Below are positions 32,730-41,803 of a DNA stretch of 64,000 nucleotides, piece by piece (the first letter of the stretch is position 1; each line of letters begins with the position of its first letter). The notes beneath the pieces were generated by a model that saw nothing but the letters and a program-made list of their open reading frames with translations, was not told the DNA's origin and searched no databases. The position numbers were made by a program, and so were the translations under genes. Source of the DNA: Chryseobacterium aurantiacum (lineage in GTDB: Bacteria > Bacteroidota > Bacteroidia > Flavobacteriales > Weeksellaceae); contig NZ_PXUE01000002.1 in NCBI RefSeq assembly GCF_003020585.1, positions 434,001 through 498,000 on the forward strand. The letters are read 5' to 3'.

Positions 32730-34685
32730 ATGAAAAAAATCACTACTTTTCTATTAGGCCTTACCGCTCCATTCTATTTTGCCCAGCAGGCTGGTGACGT
32801 GGTAAGCGCTGAACAAAAACTCGATTTAACTCCGCAGGGCGTTATTAATTTTATTGCCAATAATCTTGGTGAACAGAATGCTCCAGACTTTGCAAGTTAT
32901 CTCAATAGCTTCAATGTAGGTTTAAAAGGTTACAAAATCACCTATTATACCAAAAATGAAAATAACGTCCTTGTAAAAGCTACGGGACTCCTAATGTATC
33001 CTAATGTAGGCTATAAACTCTCCACTGTTGTATCTGATCACGGGACTACGGACAGCAGACAGAATGTTCCCTCCAATTTTAAGGGAGCCCTTACTGCCGG
33101 CTTTGTGGTTGAACTTTCCTATGTCCTCAATGGTTATATTTTGATGGCTCCTGACTATGTAGGGATGGGGACCGGAGATGGAGTTCATCCTTATGTAGAC
33201 TATGCCACCGAAGCCGGAGCAACCATAGATTTTGTAACAGCAGCTAATAAGGTACTGGCAGAATTGAATGTAAAACGTTATGATGAGTATTTTTTAGCCG
33301 GATATTCTCAGGGAGCACATGCCGCGATGTCTACCCTAAAAAGGTTAAGCATTTCCAACCCAACCAATCTGAAATTTAAGTATGCCTACATGGGGGACGG
33401 CCCTTATGACTTCTCAGGAGTTACCTTGAATAAAGGGGTTTTAGAAAAAGACTTTTATCCGTTTACTTCGTTTCTTGCCAATGTTCTCCATACCTGCAAC
33501 AATACAGGATTCAAAACTTATAATACAGATATTTCTGAAGTAATCTCTGCGGAATACCTTGACAAATACAACTACCATGTGGTTCAGGATAACGGCGGCT
33601 TATTGTGGGGGCCTGTGATCTGGAAGAAGCTTTTCACCAACAATTTCATCAATGATGTTACCAATAATCCCAACAACAAGCTTAGACAATGTATGAAGCC
33701 TAAGGACGTGTATGACTGGTATAACAAAACTCCAATGACGCTAGGCCATTCTACTGTTGATCTAGCAATACCCCCTGAAAACACTTCCAAAACCATTGAT
33801 GTGCAAAGAGGATATTATGCCTGGTGGGATTTGAATAAATACAAACTGGATTCTTTTTATTGGGGACCCATAGGCCATGTTGGCGGGATACTCCCGTTTA
33901 CATTAGCATCCAATGCCAAATTCAATACACTGAGAAGCGGTGGTCTTCTTAATCAATGGGCTATAGCAGGATCTATTTTTGGTAAGCAATCCGCAAACAG
34001 TGCAAATCAGGAAATCCCTACTCTATATTCTTCTCAAATAAAACCTGATCTTGGAAATATGGAACTTCTTGAAATCACGGATTTTAATAAAGAAAAAGCA
34101 GTCAGCAGATCCACTGTAAACCGTAGCTTGTCTACTTTAGAGGATGGTGTTTATCTTCTAAAAGTATCGGAAAACAATGAAAGCAAAATAATACCGTACA
34201 TTAAAGATACTCCAAAGGAAGTCGCAGAAAACGAGATTGTACAATCAGAAAGCAGTGCTCTTTTGAAATTAAAGATCAATCAGGATGAGCTTTCTTCCAT
34301 TAATATATTTGACGAAAATAAATCTCTGATTAAAACTGTTTCTAAGGATCAGTATCATGAAAACGGCGGGATCAGTCTGCAAAATTTGGATTCCCAAAAG
34401 TATACGTTTGAAGTGGTCACTTCCTACTACAATCTACAATTCAGCAAGTCCCTTGGAAAATCCTCGGAAAACAATACAGATATCTTTGCCCAAAACCGAC
34501 AGATCAAGGCCAGGGCTAATAGTGACATCAAAAACATCAGCATCTACAGCATTTCCGGAGCTTTAATTCTTCAGCAGGACGTTAATGCTTTCCAATATGA
34601 ATCTAGAACTCTGGATACCGGAGTGTATGTGGTACAGATTACTCTTTCCAGTGGAAAAACAATCAATAAAAAAATTAAATTATAA
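32730..34685 (+). CDS. T9SS-secreted alpha/beta hydrolase (lipase/esterase-like)
   Basis: A signal peptide (…APFYFAQ) leads into an alpha/beta-hydrolase domain over residues ~60-420. The nucleophile is S193 in 'LAGYSQGAHAAM' (GxSxG). Asp and His candidates are in 'TMTLGHSTVD'-like and 'WGPIGHVGGILPF' segments. 'DHGTTDSRQNVPSNF' and 'MAPDYVGMGTGDGVHPYVD' match secretory lipase/esterase-type enzymes. The last ~85 residues are a type A T9SS sorting domain ('ISIYSISGALILQQDV… SSGKTINKKIKL'). The linker 435-560 is a beta-rich region. It should be exported and possibly anchored at the surface. The substrate (lipid, ester or peptide) is open. Confidence 0.85.
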   Translation: MKKITTFLLGLTAPFYFAQQAGDVVSAEQKLDLTPQGVINFIANNLGEQNAPDFASYLNSFNVGLKGYKITYYTKNENNVLVKATGLLMYPNVGYKLSTVVSDHGTTDSRQNVPSNFKGALTAGFVVELSYVLNGYILMAPDYVGMGTGDGVHPYVDYATEAGATIDFVTAANKVLAELNVKRYDEYFLAGYSQGAHAAMSTLKRLSISNPTNLKFKYAYMGDGPYDFSGVTLNKGVLEKDFYPFTSFLANVLHTCNNTGFKTYNTDISEVISAEYLDKYNYHVVQDNGGLLWGPVIWKKLFTNNFINDVTNNPNNKLRQCMKPKDVYDWYNKTPMTLGHSTVDLAIPPENTSKTIDVQRGYYAWWDLNKYKLDSFYWGPIGHVGGILPFTLASNAKFNTLRSGGLLNQWAIAGSIFGKQSANSANQEIPTLYSSQIKPDLGNMELLEITDFNKEKAVSRSTVNRSLSTLEDGVYLLKVSENNESKIIPYIKDTPKEVAENEIVQSESSALLKLKINQDELSSINIFDENKSLIKTVSKDQYHENGGISLQNLDSQKYTFEVVTSYYNLQFSKSLGKSSENNTDIFAQNRQIKARANSDIKNISIYSISGALILQQDVNAFQYESRTLDTGVYVVQITLSSGKTINKKIKL

Positions 34686-34728
34686 CATCTAATCCATTTT
34701 CTATAAATATCATTTCAAGTTAATTTTT

Positions 34729-34757
34729 GCACTCCAGCAATGGGGTGCTTTTTTATT
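34729..34757 (+). terminator. Terminator of the T9SS hydrolase gene
   Basis: GCACTCC (34729-34735) pairs with GGGGTGC (34742-34748), one G-T pair, followed by TTTTTTATTT. The remainder of the 355-bp gap up to 35040 holds only AT-rich sequence and the operator/promoter described next. Confidence 0.8.
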
Positions 34758-34963
34758 TCTTGAAATGCCGTTCCTATTTTAATATTGGATCACTATAGAA
34801 TCTTATTTTTCTAAAGAAACAAATAACTCTAAAAAAAATAATTAGAAATATTATTTAAAACATCTCATTCAAGTAACCAATTATCCTTATTACAATACAT
34901 TCACAGACATTTTTCAAGTTTTACATTCCAAAAAAGTTAATAGTTGTTAAATGATTTTTGTCA

Positions 34964-35021
34964 CTTATTTTAAATTATTCTAAATAAGATTAGTAAACTT
35001 ATAAAGAGGCTCCTAACTTTG
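34964..35021 (+). promoter_or_regulatory. Control region of the TonB receptor/peroxidase operon
   Basis: A 25-bp imperfect palindrome at 34964-34988 has arms CTTATTTTAAAT and ATTCTAAATAAG (10 of 12 pairs, one centre base). It lies just upstream of the -7 element TAACTTTG (35014-35021). The position overlaps where a -33 box would be, as expected for a repressor. The arms resemble AT-rich Fur-type boxes, which I recall only in outline for this phylum, so the identity is a guess. Confidence 0.5.
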
Positions 35022-35040
35022 CCGAAAGAATAATGTCCCG

Positions 35041-37833
35041 ATGGTAAATGATCCCATATCTCCTTTTAAATTTCAAATTTTCTCTTTCCTGTTTTTTTTC
35101 ATTACATGCACAACAGTCAAAGCACAGGAACAGCATGTTGCGATTCTGATTGAAGTAAAAGACACTGATTTTAAACCAATTAAAGATTTGGATATAAAAA
35201 TAGAATCGGATCAAAATAAATATTCAACATCAACTAATGATAAAGGAATTTCAGCAATAACCCTCATCCCGGGAACCTATAAGATTGAAATTCGTAAGAA
35301 CGGAATCCTTGGTTATTCTAACAGAATATCTGTTTCAAAACCGGAAACATTTGCCATTTCCTTTACAGAAAAAATCAATAGGATTGAAGAAGTTGTCATT
35401 ACCGCAAAAGAAGGTAAAGGCCTTACCTCATCATCCATTATCAGTCAGCGTGCCATGCAGCATCTGCAGCCGTCCAGTTTTAGTGACCTTTTGGAGTTGC
35501 TTCCCGGTGGAAGATCTACAGATCCCGTCCTGAATCAAGTTAATAAAATACAACTACGGGAAACAGGAAATCCGGGGACTGACTATAACACTTCAGCCAT
35601 GGGAACAACTTTCCTTGTAGATGGGGCTCCATTAAATTCAGGCTCCAATCTTCAATATACCTATGATTTTTTAGATAAAACCAATAACGGACTTAAAAGA
35701 AGACTCAACATGACCAGCGGTGTAGACATGAGAAGTATTTCCACAGACCAAATTGAACGTGTGGAAGTTCTGCGTGGAATTCCCTCTGTAGTCTACGGAA
35801 ACCTTACTTCGGGAATTGTAAAGATCACCAACAGATCCGGATATACGAAATGGAGAGCAAGATTCAAGGCAGATGGCTACAGTAAGCTTTTTGCTCTTAG
35901 CAAAGGGTTTGAAAACAAGGAGCATAATTTAAAAATCAATGCCGGAATTGATTATCTGAATGCAAAATCAGATCCAAGGGACCGTCTTGAAAATTACAAA
36001 AGAATTACCGCTAATCTCTCTTTGATAAAGGAAAAGAAGCACAACACAGGAACTTCCAGATGGCAGACCAATCTTAGTTATACCACATCTTTGGACGGTT
36101 CAAAGTCTGATCCGGATGTTGACCTGTCTGATCTGAATTCTTATGAGGTTAATAATCATTTACTAAGCTTGTCCAATACCTTCACCTATACGAAAAATGA
36201 ACCTGCTTTTTACCAATCAACAGAAGTTCAGGCTACTGTTAATCAAAGGTTTGATAAAATTAAACAGACCAAATTCATCCAGTTGGAAAATGCAACCGCC
36301 TTTCCTTTGTCTAGAACAGAAGGAGAATACGACGGTTATTATCCGGAAGCCCGCTACATATCCAACTATACGGTAGATGGGAAGCCGCTTGATGTATTTG
36401 TGAAAATGGTTAATAATTTCCAGTTGGATCTAAAGCCTTTTAAAAATGAATTCAATACAGGTTTTGACTGGCAGTTCAGTAAAAACTGGGGAGATGGGCA
36501 GTTATTTGATATTTATAAGCCCATAGATCCTAAATCTACCTTCAGGCCTCGTGCCTATCGTGATATTCCGGCATATGTTACCTCTGCTTTATTTCTGGAG
36601 TCCATCAGCACTTTTGAACCGGGAAGGCACAAACTCACTTTGGCATTGGGAGTAAGAGGAAACTTGATGATGAACCTACCCTCTCATTTCAGAATGAATG
36701 GAAAAGTATATCATGATCCCAGAGCCAATTTCCAATGGGAATTACCTTCTTTTAACTGGATGCAAAAAAAAGCTCAGATCTCCCTTACACTGGGATATGG
36801 GAAGCAAAGTTTATTTCCTGACCTCAGTTTGCTATACCCAGAACTTATTTACAAGGATATTCAGCAACTGAATTATTTCCACAATAATCCCAATTACAGA
36901 AGAGTCAATTACAAAACGATGATCTATAATCCACAGAACCCGGAAATAGAGCCTGCTATGAATGAAAAATTTGAGGCAAGAATCGACTTTAGTCTGGGTG
37001 CACACCAGCTATCTGTAACTGCTTTTAAGGAAAATATGCATAATGCTTTCCGCTCCATGAACGAATATGCACAGTATCAATATAAGAAATATGACACCTC
37101 AACTCTTAATCATGAGGCCATAACCACTCCGCCGGATGTGAACACCCTTCCGTATCAGACTATCAGTGAAAACTTCACATATGCTTCCCAAAGAAACGGC
37201 AGTAGGATTGATAAAGAAGGAATTGAATTTCAGTATTCTTCCAACAGAATTCCGGTCATCAATACAAGGTTTACTCTAAATGGAGCTTGGTTTCGTACAA
37301 AATATGGAAACAGTTTACCCGTCTACAGAGGTCGTGATCTTACCATTAACGGAAGACCTTACCCCTATCTCGGATTGTATGAGGGCATGGAACCCAGCTC
37401 AGTAAATGAGGTTCTAAATACGAATCTGATGCTGGACACCTACATCCCAAAGCTGGATCTGATATTCTCATCTTCTATCCAGTTCTCATGGTATTCTATG
37501 AGAAAGCTGGATCCTATGAACGGTATACCGAGTCATTATATAAATCAGGATGGTGTTATTCTGCCTTTTGATGCCGATGCTGTCAGAGGAACCCTTCTTG
37601 AAAATTTAATTATTGCTCAAAACGGCGACCGCTATAATGCAACAAGAAGACCTTTGGAAACCAATCTCAACTTTAAGGTTACCAAGAGTTTCAGACATAA
37701 GACCGTGGTAGTATCCATGTTTGCCAACAGGCTTTTCAGTTATTATGCACCTTATAGCATTAACGGGATTACCATCAACAGAAAAGGAGCCTATGACCCT
37801 TATTTTGGGATGGAGATCAATTTCAATTTATAA
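35041..37833 (+). CDS. TonB-dependent receptor with N-terminal carboxypeptidase-regulatory-like domain
   Basis: The 930-aa protein has a signal peptide ending near 'TVKAQ' and a CarboxypepD-reg-like beta-sandwich at residues ~35-115 ('IEVKDTDFKPIKDLDIKIES'). A TonB box-like 'RIEEVVITAKEG' and a plug follow ('SFSDLLELLPGG', 'VEVLRGIPSVVYGNLTSGIVKITN'), then a 22-strand barrel ending in 'GMEINFNL'. It is not SusC-like: there is no SusD partner and the plug is of the siderophore/haem/cobalamin type. It leads a four-gene operon with spacings of 21, 2 and 14 nt. The cargo is unknown; the linked peroxidase and the operator hint at a metal or haem source. Confidence 0.92.
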   Translation: MVNDPISPFKFQIFSFLFFFITCTTVKAQEQHVAILIEVKDTDFKPIKDLDIKIESDQNKYSTSTNDKGISAITLIPGTYKIEIRKNGILGYSNRISVSKPETFAISFTEKINRIEEVVITAKEGKGLTSSSIISQRAMQHLQPSSFSDLLELLPGGRSTDPVLNQVNKIQLRETGNPGTDYNTSAMGTTFLVDGAPLNSGSNLQYTYDFLDKTNNGLKRRLNMTSGVDMRSISTDQIERVEVLRGIPSVVYGNLTSGIVKITNRSGYTKWRARFKADGYSKLFALSKGFENKEHNLKINAGIDYLNAKSDPRDRLENYKRITANLSLIKEKKHNTGTSRWQTNLSYTTSLDGSKSDPDVDLSDLNSYEVNNHLLSLSNTFTYTKNEPAFYQSTEVQATVNQRFDKIKQTKFIQLENATAFPLSRTEGEYDGYYPEARYISNYTVDGKPLDVFVKMVNNFQLDLKPFKNEFNTGFDWQFSKNWGDGQLFDIYKPIDPKSTFRPRAYRDIPAYVTSALFLESISTFEPGRHKLTLALGVRGNLMMNLPSHFRMNGKVYHDPRANFQWELPSFNWMQKKAQISLTLGYGKQSLFPDLSLLYPELIYKDIQQLNYFHNNPNYRRVNYKTMIYNPQNPEIEPAMNEKFEARIDFSLGAHQLSVTAFKENMHNAFRSMNEYAQYQYKKYDTSTLNHEAITTPPDVNTLPYQTISENFTYASQRNGSRIDKEGIEFQYSSNRIPVINTRFTLNGAWFRTKYGNSLPVYRGRDLTINGRPYPYLGLYEGMEPSSVNEVLNTNLMLDTYIPKLDLIFSSSIQFSWYSMRKLDPMNGIPSHYINQDGVILPFDADAVRGTLLENLIIAQNGDRYNATRRPLETNLNFKVTKSFRHKTVVVSMFANRLFSYYAPYSINGITINRKGAYDPYFGMEINFNL

Positions 37834-37854
37834 CAATTTCAATTCAATAAAGTT

Positions 37855-39075
37855 ATGTTAAAACATTTATTTAGAACACTATTACTATTGTGTGCTGTGA
37901 TCAGCTTTGCAGCCTGTTCTTCGGATTCTGAGTCTAATTCTCCGGAGGCACAAACATCGTTAAAACTGGAACTGAAAGTAGTTCCTGAAGACATTCAGGT
38001 TAAGGAATATAAAAATCTTACCATAAATTTCAAAGAGCTTAATACCGGATTTACCACTACTCAGGAGTTAAAAAACTCCAATACCCTGAAGGTAACTCTG
38101 CCGTCTGGAACTTATAATGTAACTATAGAAGGAAGCATTGCCTATAATGATAATTCTGTGCTTACAGAAGCCAAAGTAGGTGGCGTACAAACCGGAATGG
38201 TTGTGAATGGGAATGAGATCAGCAAAACAATTAATATTGCCATGAAAGCAGGGAGCGGAGATCTGATTTTGGAGGAAGTATTTTTTACAGGAACAAAAAC
38301 TCCACAGGGAGCCATGTATTTTGGTGACCAGTATTTTAAAATCACCAATAATACAGATCAGACTTTATATGCTGACGGGATGCTGCTGATACAATCCAGC
38401 TTTATGACCAATGAGAAGCAGGATTATAGCCCTAATATTATTGGAACAACCTTATCTGCAGGTGCTATCATCAAAATTCCGGGGACAGGAACTATGTACC
38501 CTGTATTGCCTGGAGAGTCTATTATTATTGCAGAAGATGCAATTAACCATAAAGAATTCAACCCTGCTTCTATTAATCTTTCCCAGGCTAATTTTCAGAT
38601 CTTTAAAGAAGACTCTGATGATACCGATAACCCTGCAGTACCAAAAATGGTGACCGCTTTTGGAAAAATGGTCATTCATAATCAAGGTTACTATGCTTAT
38701 GCCCTGGCCCGTATGCCAAAAGGAATGAGCCATGAAGCAATGGTAGCCCAGAATACTTACACCTATACTTACAATCTTACCTTTGGAGGAGATGTTTATC
38801 CGATGGATGAAATTGCTGTTAAAATCCCTAATGAGTGGATCACAGATGTAGTGAATCTAAGTGTACAGGATTCTTTCCAGTGGGTGGTAACTTCTCCTGC
38901 TTTGGATATGGGATGGACTTCTGTTTCAACATTTGATGGAGATAAAAATCGTTTTGGAAAAGCAGTTCGCAGAAAAGTAATAGGAAAAACAATGGATGGT
39001 AAAAACATCTTAAAGGATACCAATAACTCTACTGTAGACTTTGAACATGGTGTAAAACCGTCATTATTTAATTAA
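37855..39075 (+). CDS. DUF4876-type surface lipoprotein
   Basis: This 406-aa protein has a lipobox at C21 ('ISFAACSSDSES'). Residues ~35-130 form a beta-sandwich with CnaB-like features ('PSGTYNVTIEGSIAY'). Residues ~130-400 contain 'FFTGTKTPQGAMYFGDQYFKITNNTDQTLYADG', which matches DUF4876 as I recall it. The family is confined to Bacteroidota and uncharacterised. As an acidic, Ser-rich-tethered lipoprotein following a TonB receptor, it may be the surface component that captures the receptor's cargo, in the way SusD or HmuY does, but no ligand motif is visible. It ends 2 nt before the next gene, so they are co-transcribed. Confidence 0.8.
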   Translation: MLKHLFRTLLLLCAVISFAACSSDSESNSPEAQTSLKLELKVVPEDIQVKEYKNLTINFKELNTGFTTTQELKNSNTLKVTLPSGTYNVTIEGSIAYNDNSVLTEAKVGGVQTGMVVNGNEISKTINIAMKAGSGDLILEEVFFTGTKTPQGAMYFGDQYFKITNNTDQTLYADGMLLIQSSFMTNEKQDYSPNIIGTTLSAGAIIKIPGTGTMYPVLPGESIIIAEDAINHKEFNPASINLSQANFQIFKEDSDDTDNPAVPKMVTAFGKMVIHNQGYYAYALARMPKGMSHEAMVAQNTYTYTYNLTFGGDVYPMDEIAVKIPNEWITDVVNLSVQDSFQWVVTSPALDMGWTSVSTFDGDKNRFGKAVRRKVIGKTMDGKNILKDTNNSTVDFEHGVKPSLFN

Positions 39076-39077
39076 AA

Positions 39078-40592
39078 ATGAAGAATTTTCTTTCCATACC
39101 CATTCTGTTTATATCCTTGTTCAGCATAACAGTGAATGCTCAGATCAATGATACAATTGCAGAAAAGATTCATGAAGAATACAGTTCTGAAAGGGTTTTT
39201 AAAAGCAGAATCAATGTAAATCCGGCCAGCAATTTAGATGCAAGAAAATACAGTGTTACAACTTTTAATATTTTTACGGAAATTAATAAAACCCCTTCTG
39301 AAATACAGCAAAAAGGCAAAGGTAAAAACCTATGGGGAGCGGAAGCCCTCACTCTGCAAAAGCTGGATCACCAAACAACAGTATGGGGAAATGCATCTTA
39401 TTCGCAAGGAAAGAACAAACAGATCGTATGGAATGAAAATGCTGATTATGAACTTATCTACCCCTACGTAGCCGCTGACAGCGTAGGGGGTGATATGAAG
39501 TTTGAAAACTATGCTTTTTCGGGAGGGTATTCAAAACAGATTAACACCCTTACCATTGGGATTACAGGAAGCTATAGGGCGAGCCTGAGCTATCGTGATA
39601 CAGATCCAAGACCCAAGAATACAACAGCCAATTTTTCACTGGCATTGGGGGTCAATAAAATGATGTTTCAAAAGTTTAAAATTGGAGCTTATTTCGATGC
39701 AGAAAAATATACCCAGAAGCACTATCTGAGTTTTGTGAGCAATCAGGGATTTCCTACCATCTATAACATGAGCGGATTGGGAAATTATAATGAACTTCTC
39801 TCAGGAAAGCTTCGTCAGGCTTACTATGAAGGGTGGTCCTACGGAGGTGGTTTTCAAATATATGAACCTAATAACAGGAACTGGTATCTTAGTATTGGTC
39901 TGAAAAAATTCAATATGGATAAGATTCTGACAGAATATACGGATCTTAATGCCTCAAAAATAAACGAGCAGCAGTTTAGTTTTTCATTAGGAAAGTTCTT
40001 TGAAACAGACAAAATCCTCTGGGGGCTTTCTGTAGATGGAAGCAGTACGGAAAGAAAAGGAACAGAGAATCTTTTTCTCAATGAAAACTCCAGAAATTAT
40101 ATTCAGATAGGTACTGTAGAAAAATACAGCCATAAAATGAACAACATATTGCTTAAAGGACTGTTGCAAATAGGAAATAAAAGTGCAAGATCCTCTATTA
40201 TGCCCTATTTTGGATGGATGCAGGATAAAGAAAAATACACCACTCCATTATCAATAATTGATTTAAGTAAACTTGTATATGGCGCAGATTATCAATGGTT
40301 CAAAACTCTTAAAAACAATCTGGCTATTTCTGTATCATTAGGCCTTTCGGTAACCGATGTTTATCAGAAAAACGGAATATTCAATAACTCCGGAAAACCC
40401 GCCATCAATCAAATGCTGCAAGAGAACTATGCTTACCGCTCCTCTGATTTCTGGCAATCAAAACTGGATATTAATTTTCACTTCAACGTTCCCGTGATAA
40501 AAAATGCATATGTAGGCAGCAAGATCATTTACAGCAACTTCAATAATGGCAACAATGTATTATTTGCAGCCACTATAGGAAGTATTTTTTAA
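39078..40592 (+). CDS. DUF6850-type outer-membrane beta-barrel protein
   Basis: The 504-aa protein has a signal peptide (…SITVNAQ) and then alternating amphipathic strands with aromatic ends ('YLSIGLKKFNM', 'LSVDGSSTERKG') up to a C-terminal phenylalanine ('VLFAATIGSIF'). This is the composition of an outer-membrane beta-barrel of ~18-20 strands without a TonB plug. I place it in DUF6850 by its neighbours and length (recall, not certain). It could be a passive channel or an anchor for the DUF4876 lipoprotein. It sits between that lipoprotein and the peroxidase, and no homologue of known function comes to mind. Confidence 0.72.
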   Translation: MKNFLSIPILFISLFSITVNAQINDTIAEKIHEEYSSERVFKSRINVNPASNLDARKYSVTTFNIFTEINKTPSEIQQKGKGKNLWGAEALTLQKLDHQTTVWGNASYSQGKNKQIVWNENADYELIYPYVAADSVGGDMKFENYAFSGGYSKQINTLTIGITGSYRASLSYRDTDPRPKNTTANFSLALGVNKMMFQKFKIGAYFDAEKYTQKHYLSFVSNQGFPTIYNMSGLGNYNELLSGKLRQAYYEGWSYGGGFQIYEPNNRNWYLSIGLKKFNMDKILTEYTDLNASKINEQQFSFSLGKFFETDKILWGLSVDGSSTERKGTENLFLNENSRNYIQIGTVEKYSHKMNNILLKGLLQIGNKSARSSIMPYFGWMQDKEKYTTPLSIIDLSKLVYGADYQWFKTLKNNLAISVSLGLSVTDVYQKNGIFNNSGKPAINQMLQENYAYRSSDFWQSKLDINFHFNVPVIKNAYVGSKIIYSNFNNGNNVLFAATIGSIF

Positions 40593-40606
40593 ATTAAAGA
40601 AATATC

Positions 40607-41743
40607 ATGAAATTTTCAACTCTTAAACTCATTCTGCTGATTGGCCTACTCTCCTTTTTCTTCATGCAGCATACCGTACAGAAATATAGTATAGACTATG
40701 GTGAAGTTGTGGAACAATACAAAAAACCAGTACAATTCTGGCCTTCCCCATCAGTAGATCCTGATGTTAAATGGAAAGAATTTGAAGCAATAGAACAGGA
40801 TTCCAATTATTACGATACTCAGGAGCTTCCCGAGGTAATGTTAGGAAAAAAACTATTTTTTGATCCTAAGCTATCAGCATCCAGCCAAATATCATGCAGC
40901 AGTTGTCACAATCCTGAACTGGGATGGAGCGACGGGCAGGAAGTAGCTCTGGGCAATGATCACTTACAGGGAAAAAGAAATACGCAGTCCCTTTTTAATA
41001 TTGCGGAAAGAACATCTTTTTTTTGGGACGGAAGAGCAAAAACACTGGAAGAACAGCTTGTAGGACCTATCTCTGCCCACAACGAAATGAATATGAAGCC
41101 TGAAAAGCTTGCAGGGAAACTTTCTAAGATTAAAGAATACAAAGTACTTTTTAAGGACGTTTATCAAACTGACAAAATTACATTTGACAAAATAGCCCAA
41201 GCCCTGGCAACCTTTCAAAAAACCCTTAAAAGTCAGCCAAGCAAGCTGGATAAGTTTATAAAGGGAGATCATAAGGCAATGAGCAACAAAGAAATCTACG
41301 GCATGCACCTGTTCAGAACAAAAGCCCGATGCATGAACTGCCACTACGGAAAGTATATGACGGATGAATCTTTCCATAATATCGGACTTACCTACTACAA
41401 ACGTGAATACGAGGATCTGGGTTTATTTACCGTTACAAAGAACCCCAATGATGTAGGAAAATTCAAGACCCCATCTCTAAGGGATCTGGAATATACCGCT
41501 CCCTGGATGCACAATGGATTGATGGATGACCTGCATGGTGTTGTAAGCCTATACAACAGCGGAATGCAAATGATTAACCCTACACCGGAAGAAAAAAAGG
41601 CAGATCCCAATTTCCCGGTAACAGACCATCTAATGAAGCCCCTGAATCTTAATGAGCAGGAATTGGATGCTGTTGTTTCATTTTTAAAATGTATTTCAGG
41701 AAGCTATTACAAAATGCCCAGACCTGAAATTCCAAGGAAATAA
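40607..41743 (+). CDS. Dihaem cytochrome c peroxidase
   Basis: The 378-aa protein has two haem c motifs: C97-S-S-C100-H101 ('ISCSSCHNPELGWSDG') and C242-M-N-C245-H246 ('ARCMNCHYGKYMTD'). An uncleaved or cleaved N-terminal helix ('LILLIGLLSFFFMQH') exports or anchors it. 'KRNTQSLFNIAERTSFFWDGRAKTLEEQ' and 'FKTPSLRDLEYTAPWMHNG' match bacterial CCP/MauG enzymes. Unlike the larger peroxidase at 12.7 kb, it has the normal family length. As the last gene of the TonB receptor operon it may oxidise the cargo, or a metal, or protect the transport step from H2O2. Confidence 0.92.
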   Translation: MKFSTLKLILLIGLLSFFFMQHTVQKYSIDYGEVVEQYKKPVQFWPSPSVDPDVKWKEFEAIEQDSNYYDTQELPEVMLGKKLFFDPKLSASSQISCSSCHNPELGWSDGQEVALGNDHLQGKRNTQSLFNIAERTSFFWDGRAKTLEEQLVGPISAHNEMNMKPEKLAGKLSKIKEYKVLFKDVYQTDKITFDKIAQALATFQKTLKSQPSKLDKFIKGDHKAMSNKEIYGMHLFRTKARCMNCHYGKYMTDESFHNIGLTYYKREYEDLGLFTVTKNPNDVGKFKTPSLRDLEYTAPWMHNGLMDDLHGVVSLYNSGMQMINPTPEEKKADPNFPVTDHLMKPLNLNEQELDAVVSFLKCISGSYYKMPRPEIPRK

Positions 41744-41762
41744 AAAAGATTACAGCTAGTAT

Positions 41763-41801
41763 AAAAAAGAACCTTATCCGAATGAATAAGGTTCTTTTTT
41801 G
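41763..41801. terminator. Bidirectional terminator between the peroxidase operon and the patatin gene
   Basis: AAAAGAACCTTAT and ATAAGGTTCTTTT pair perfectly around CCGAATGA, with A and T runs on either side, between two convergent genes. Confidence 0.9.
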
Positions 41802-41803
41802 TT

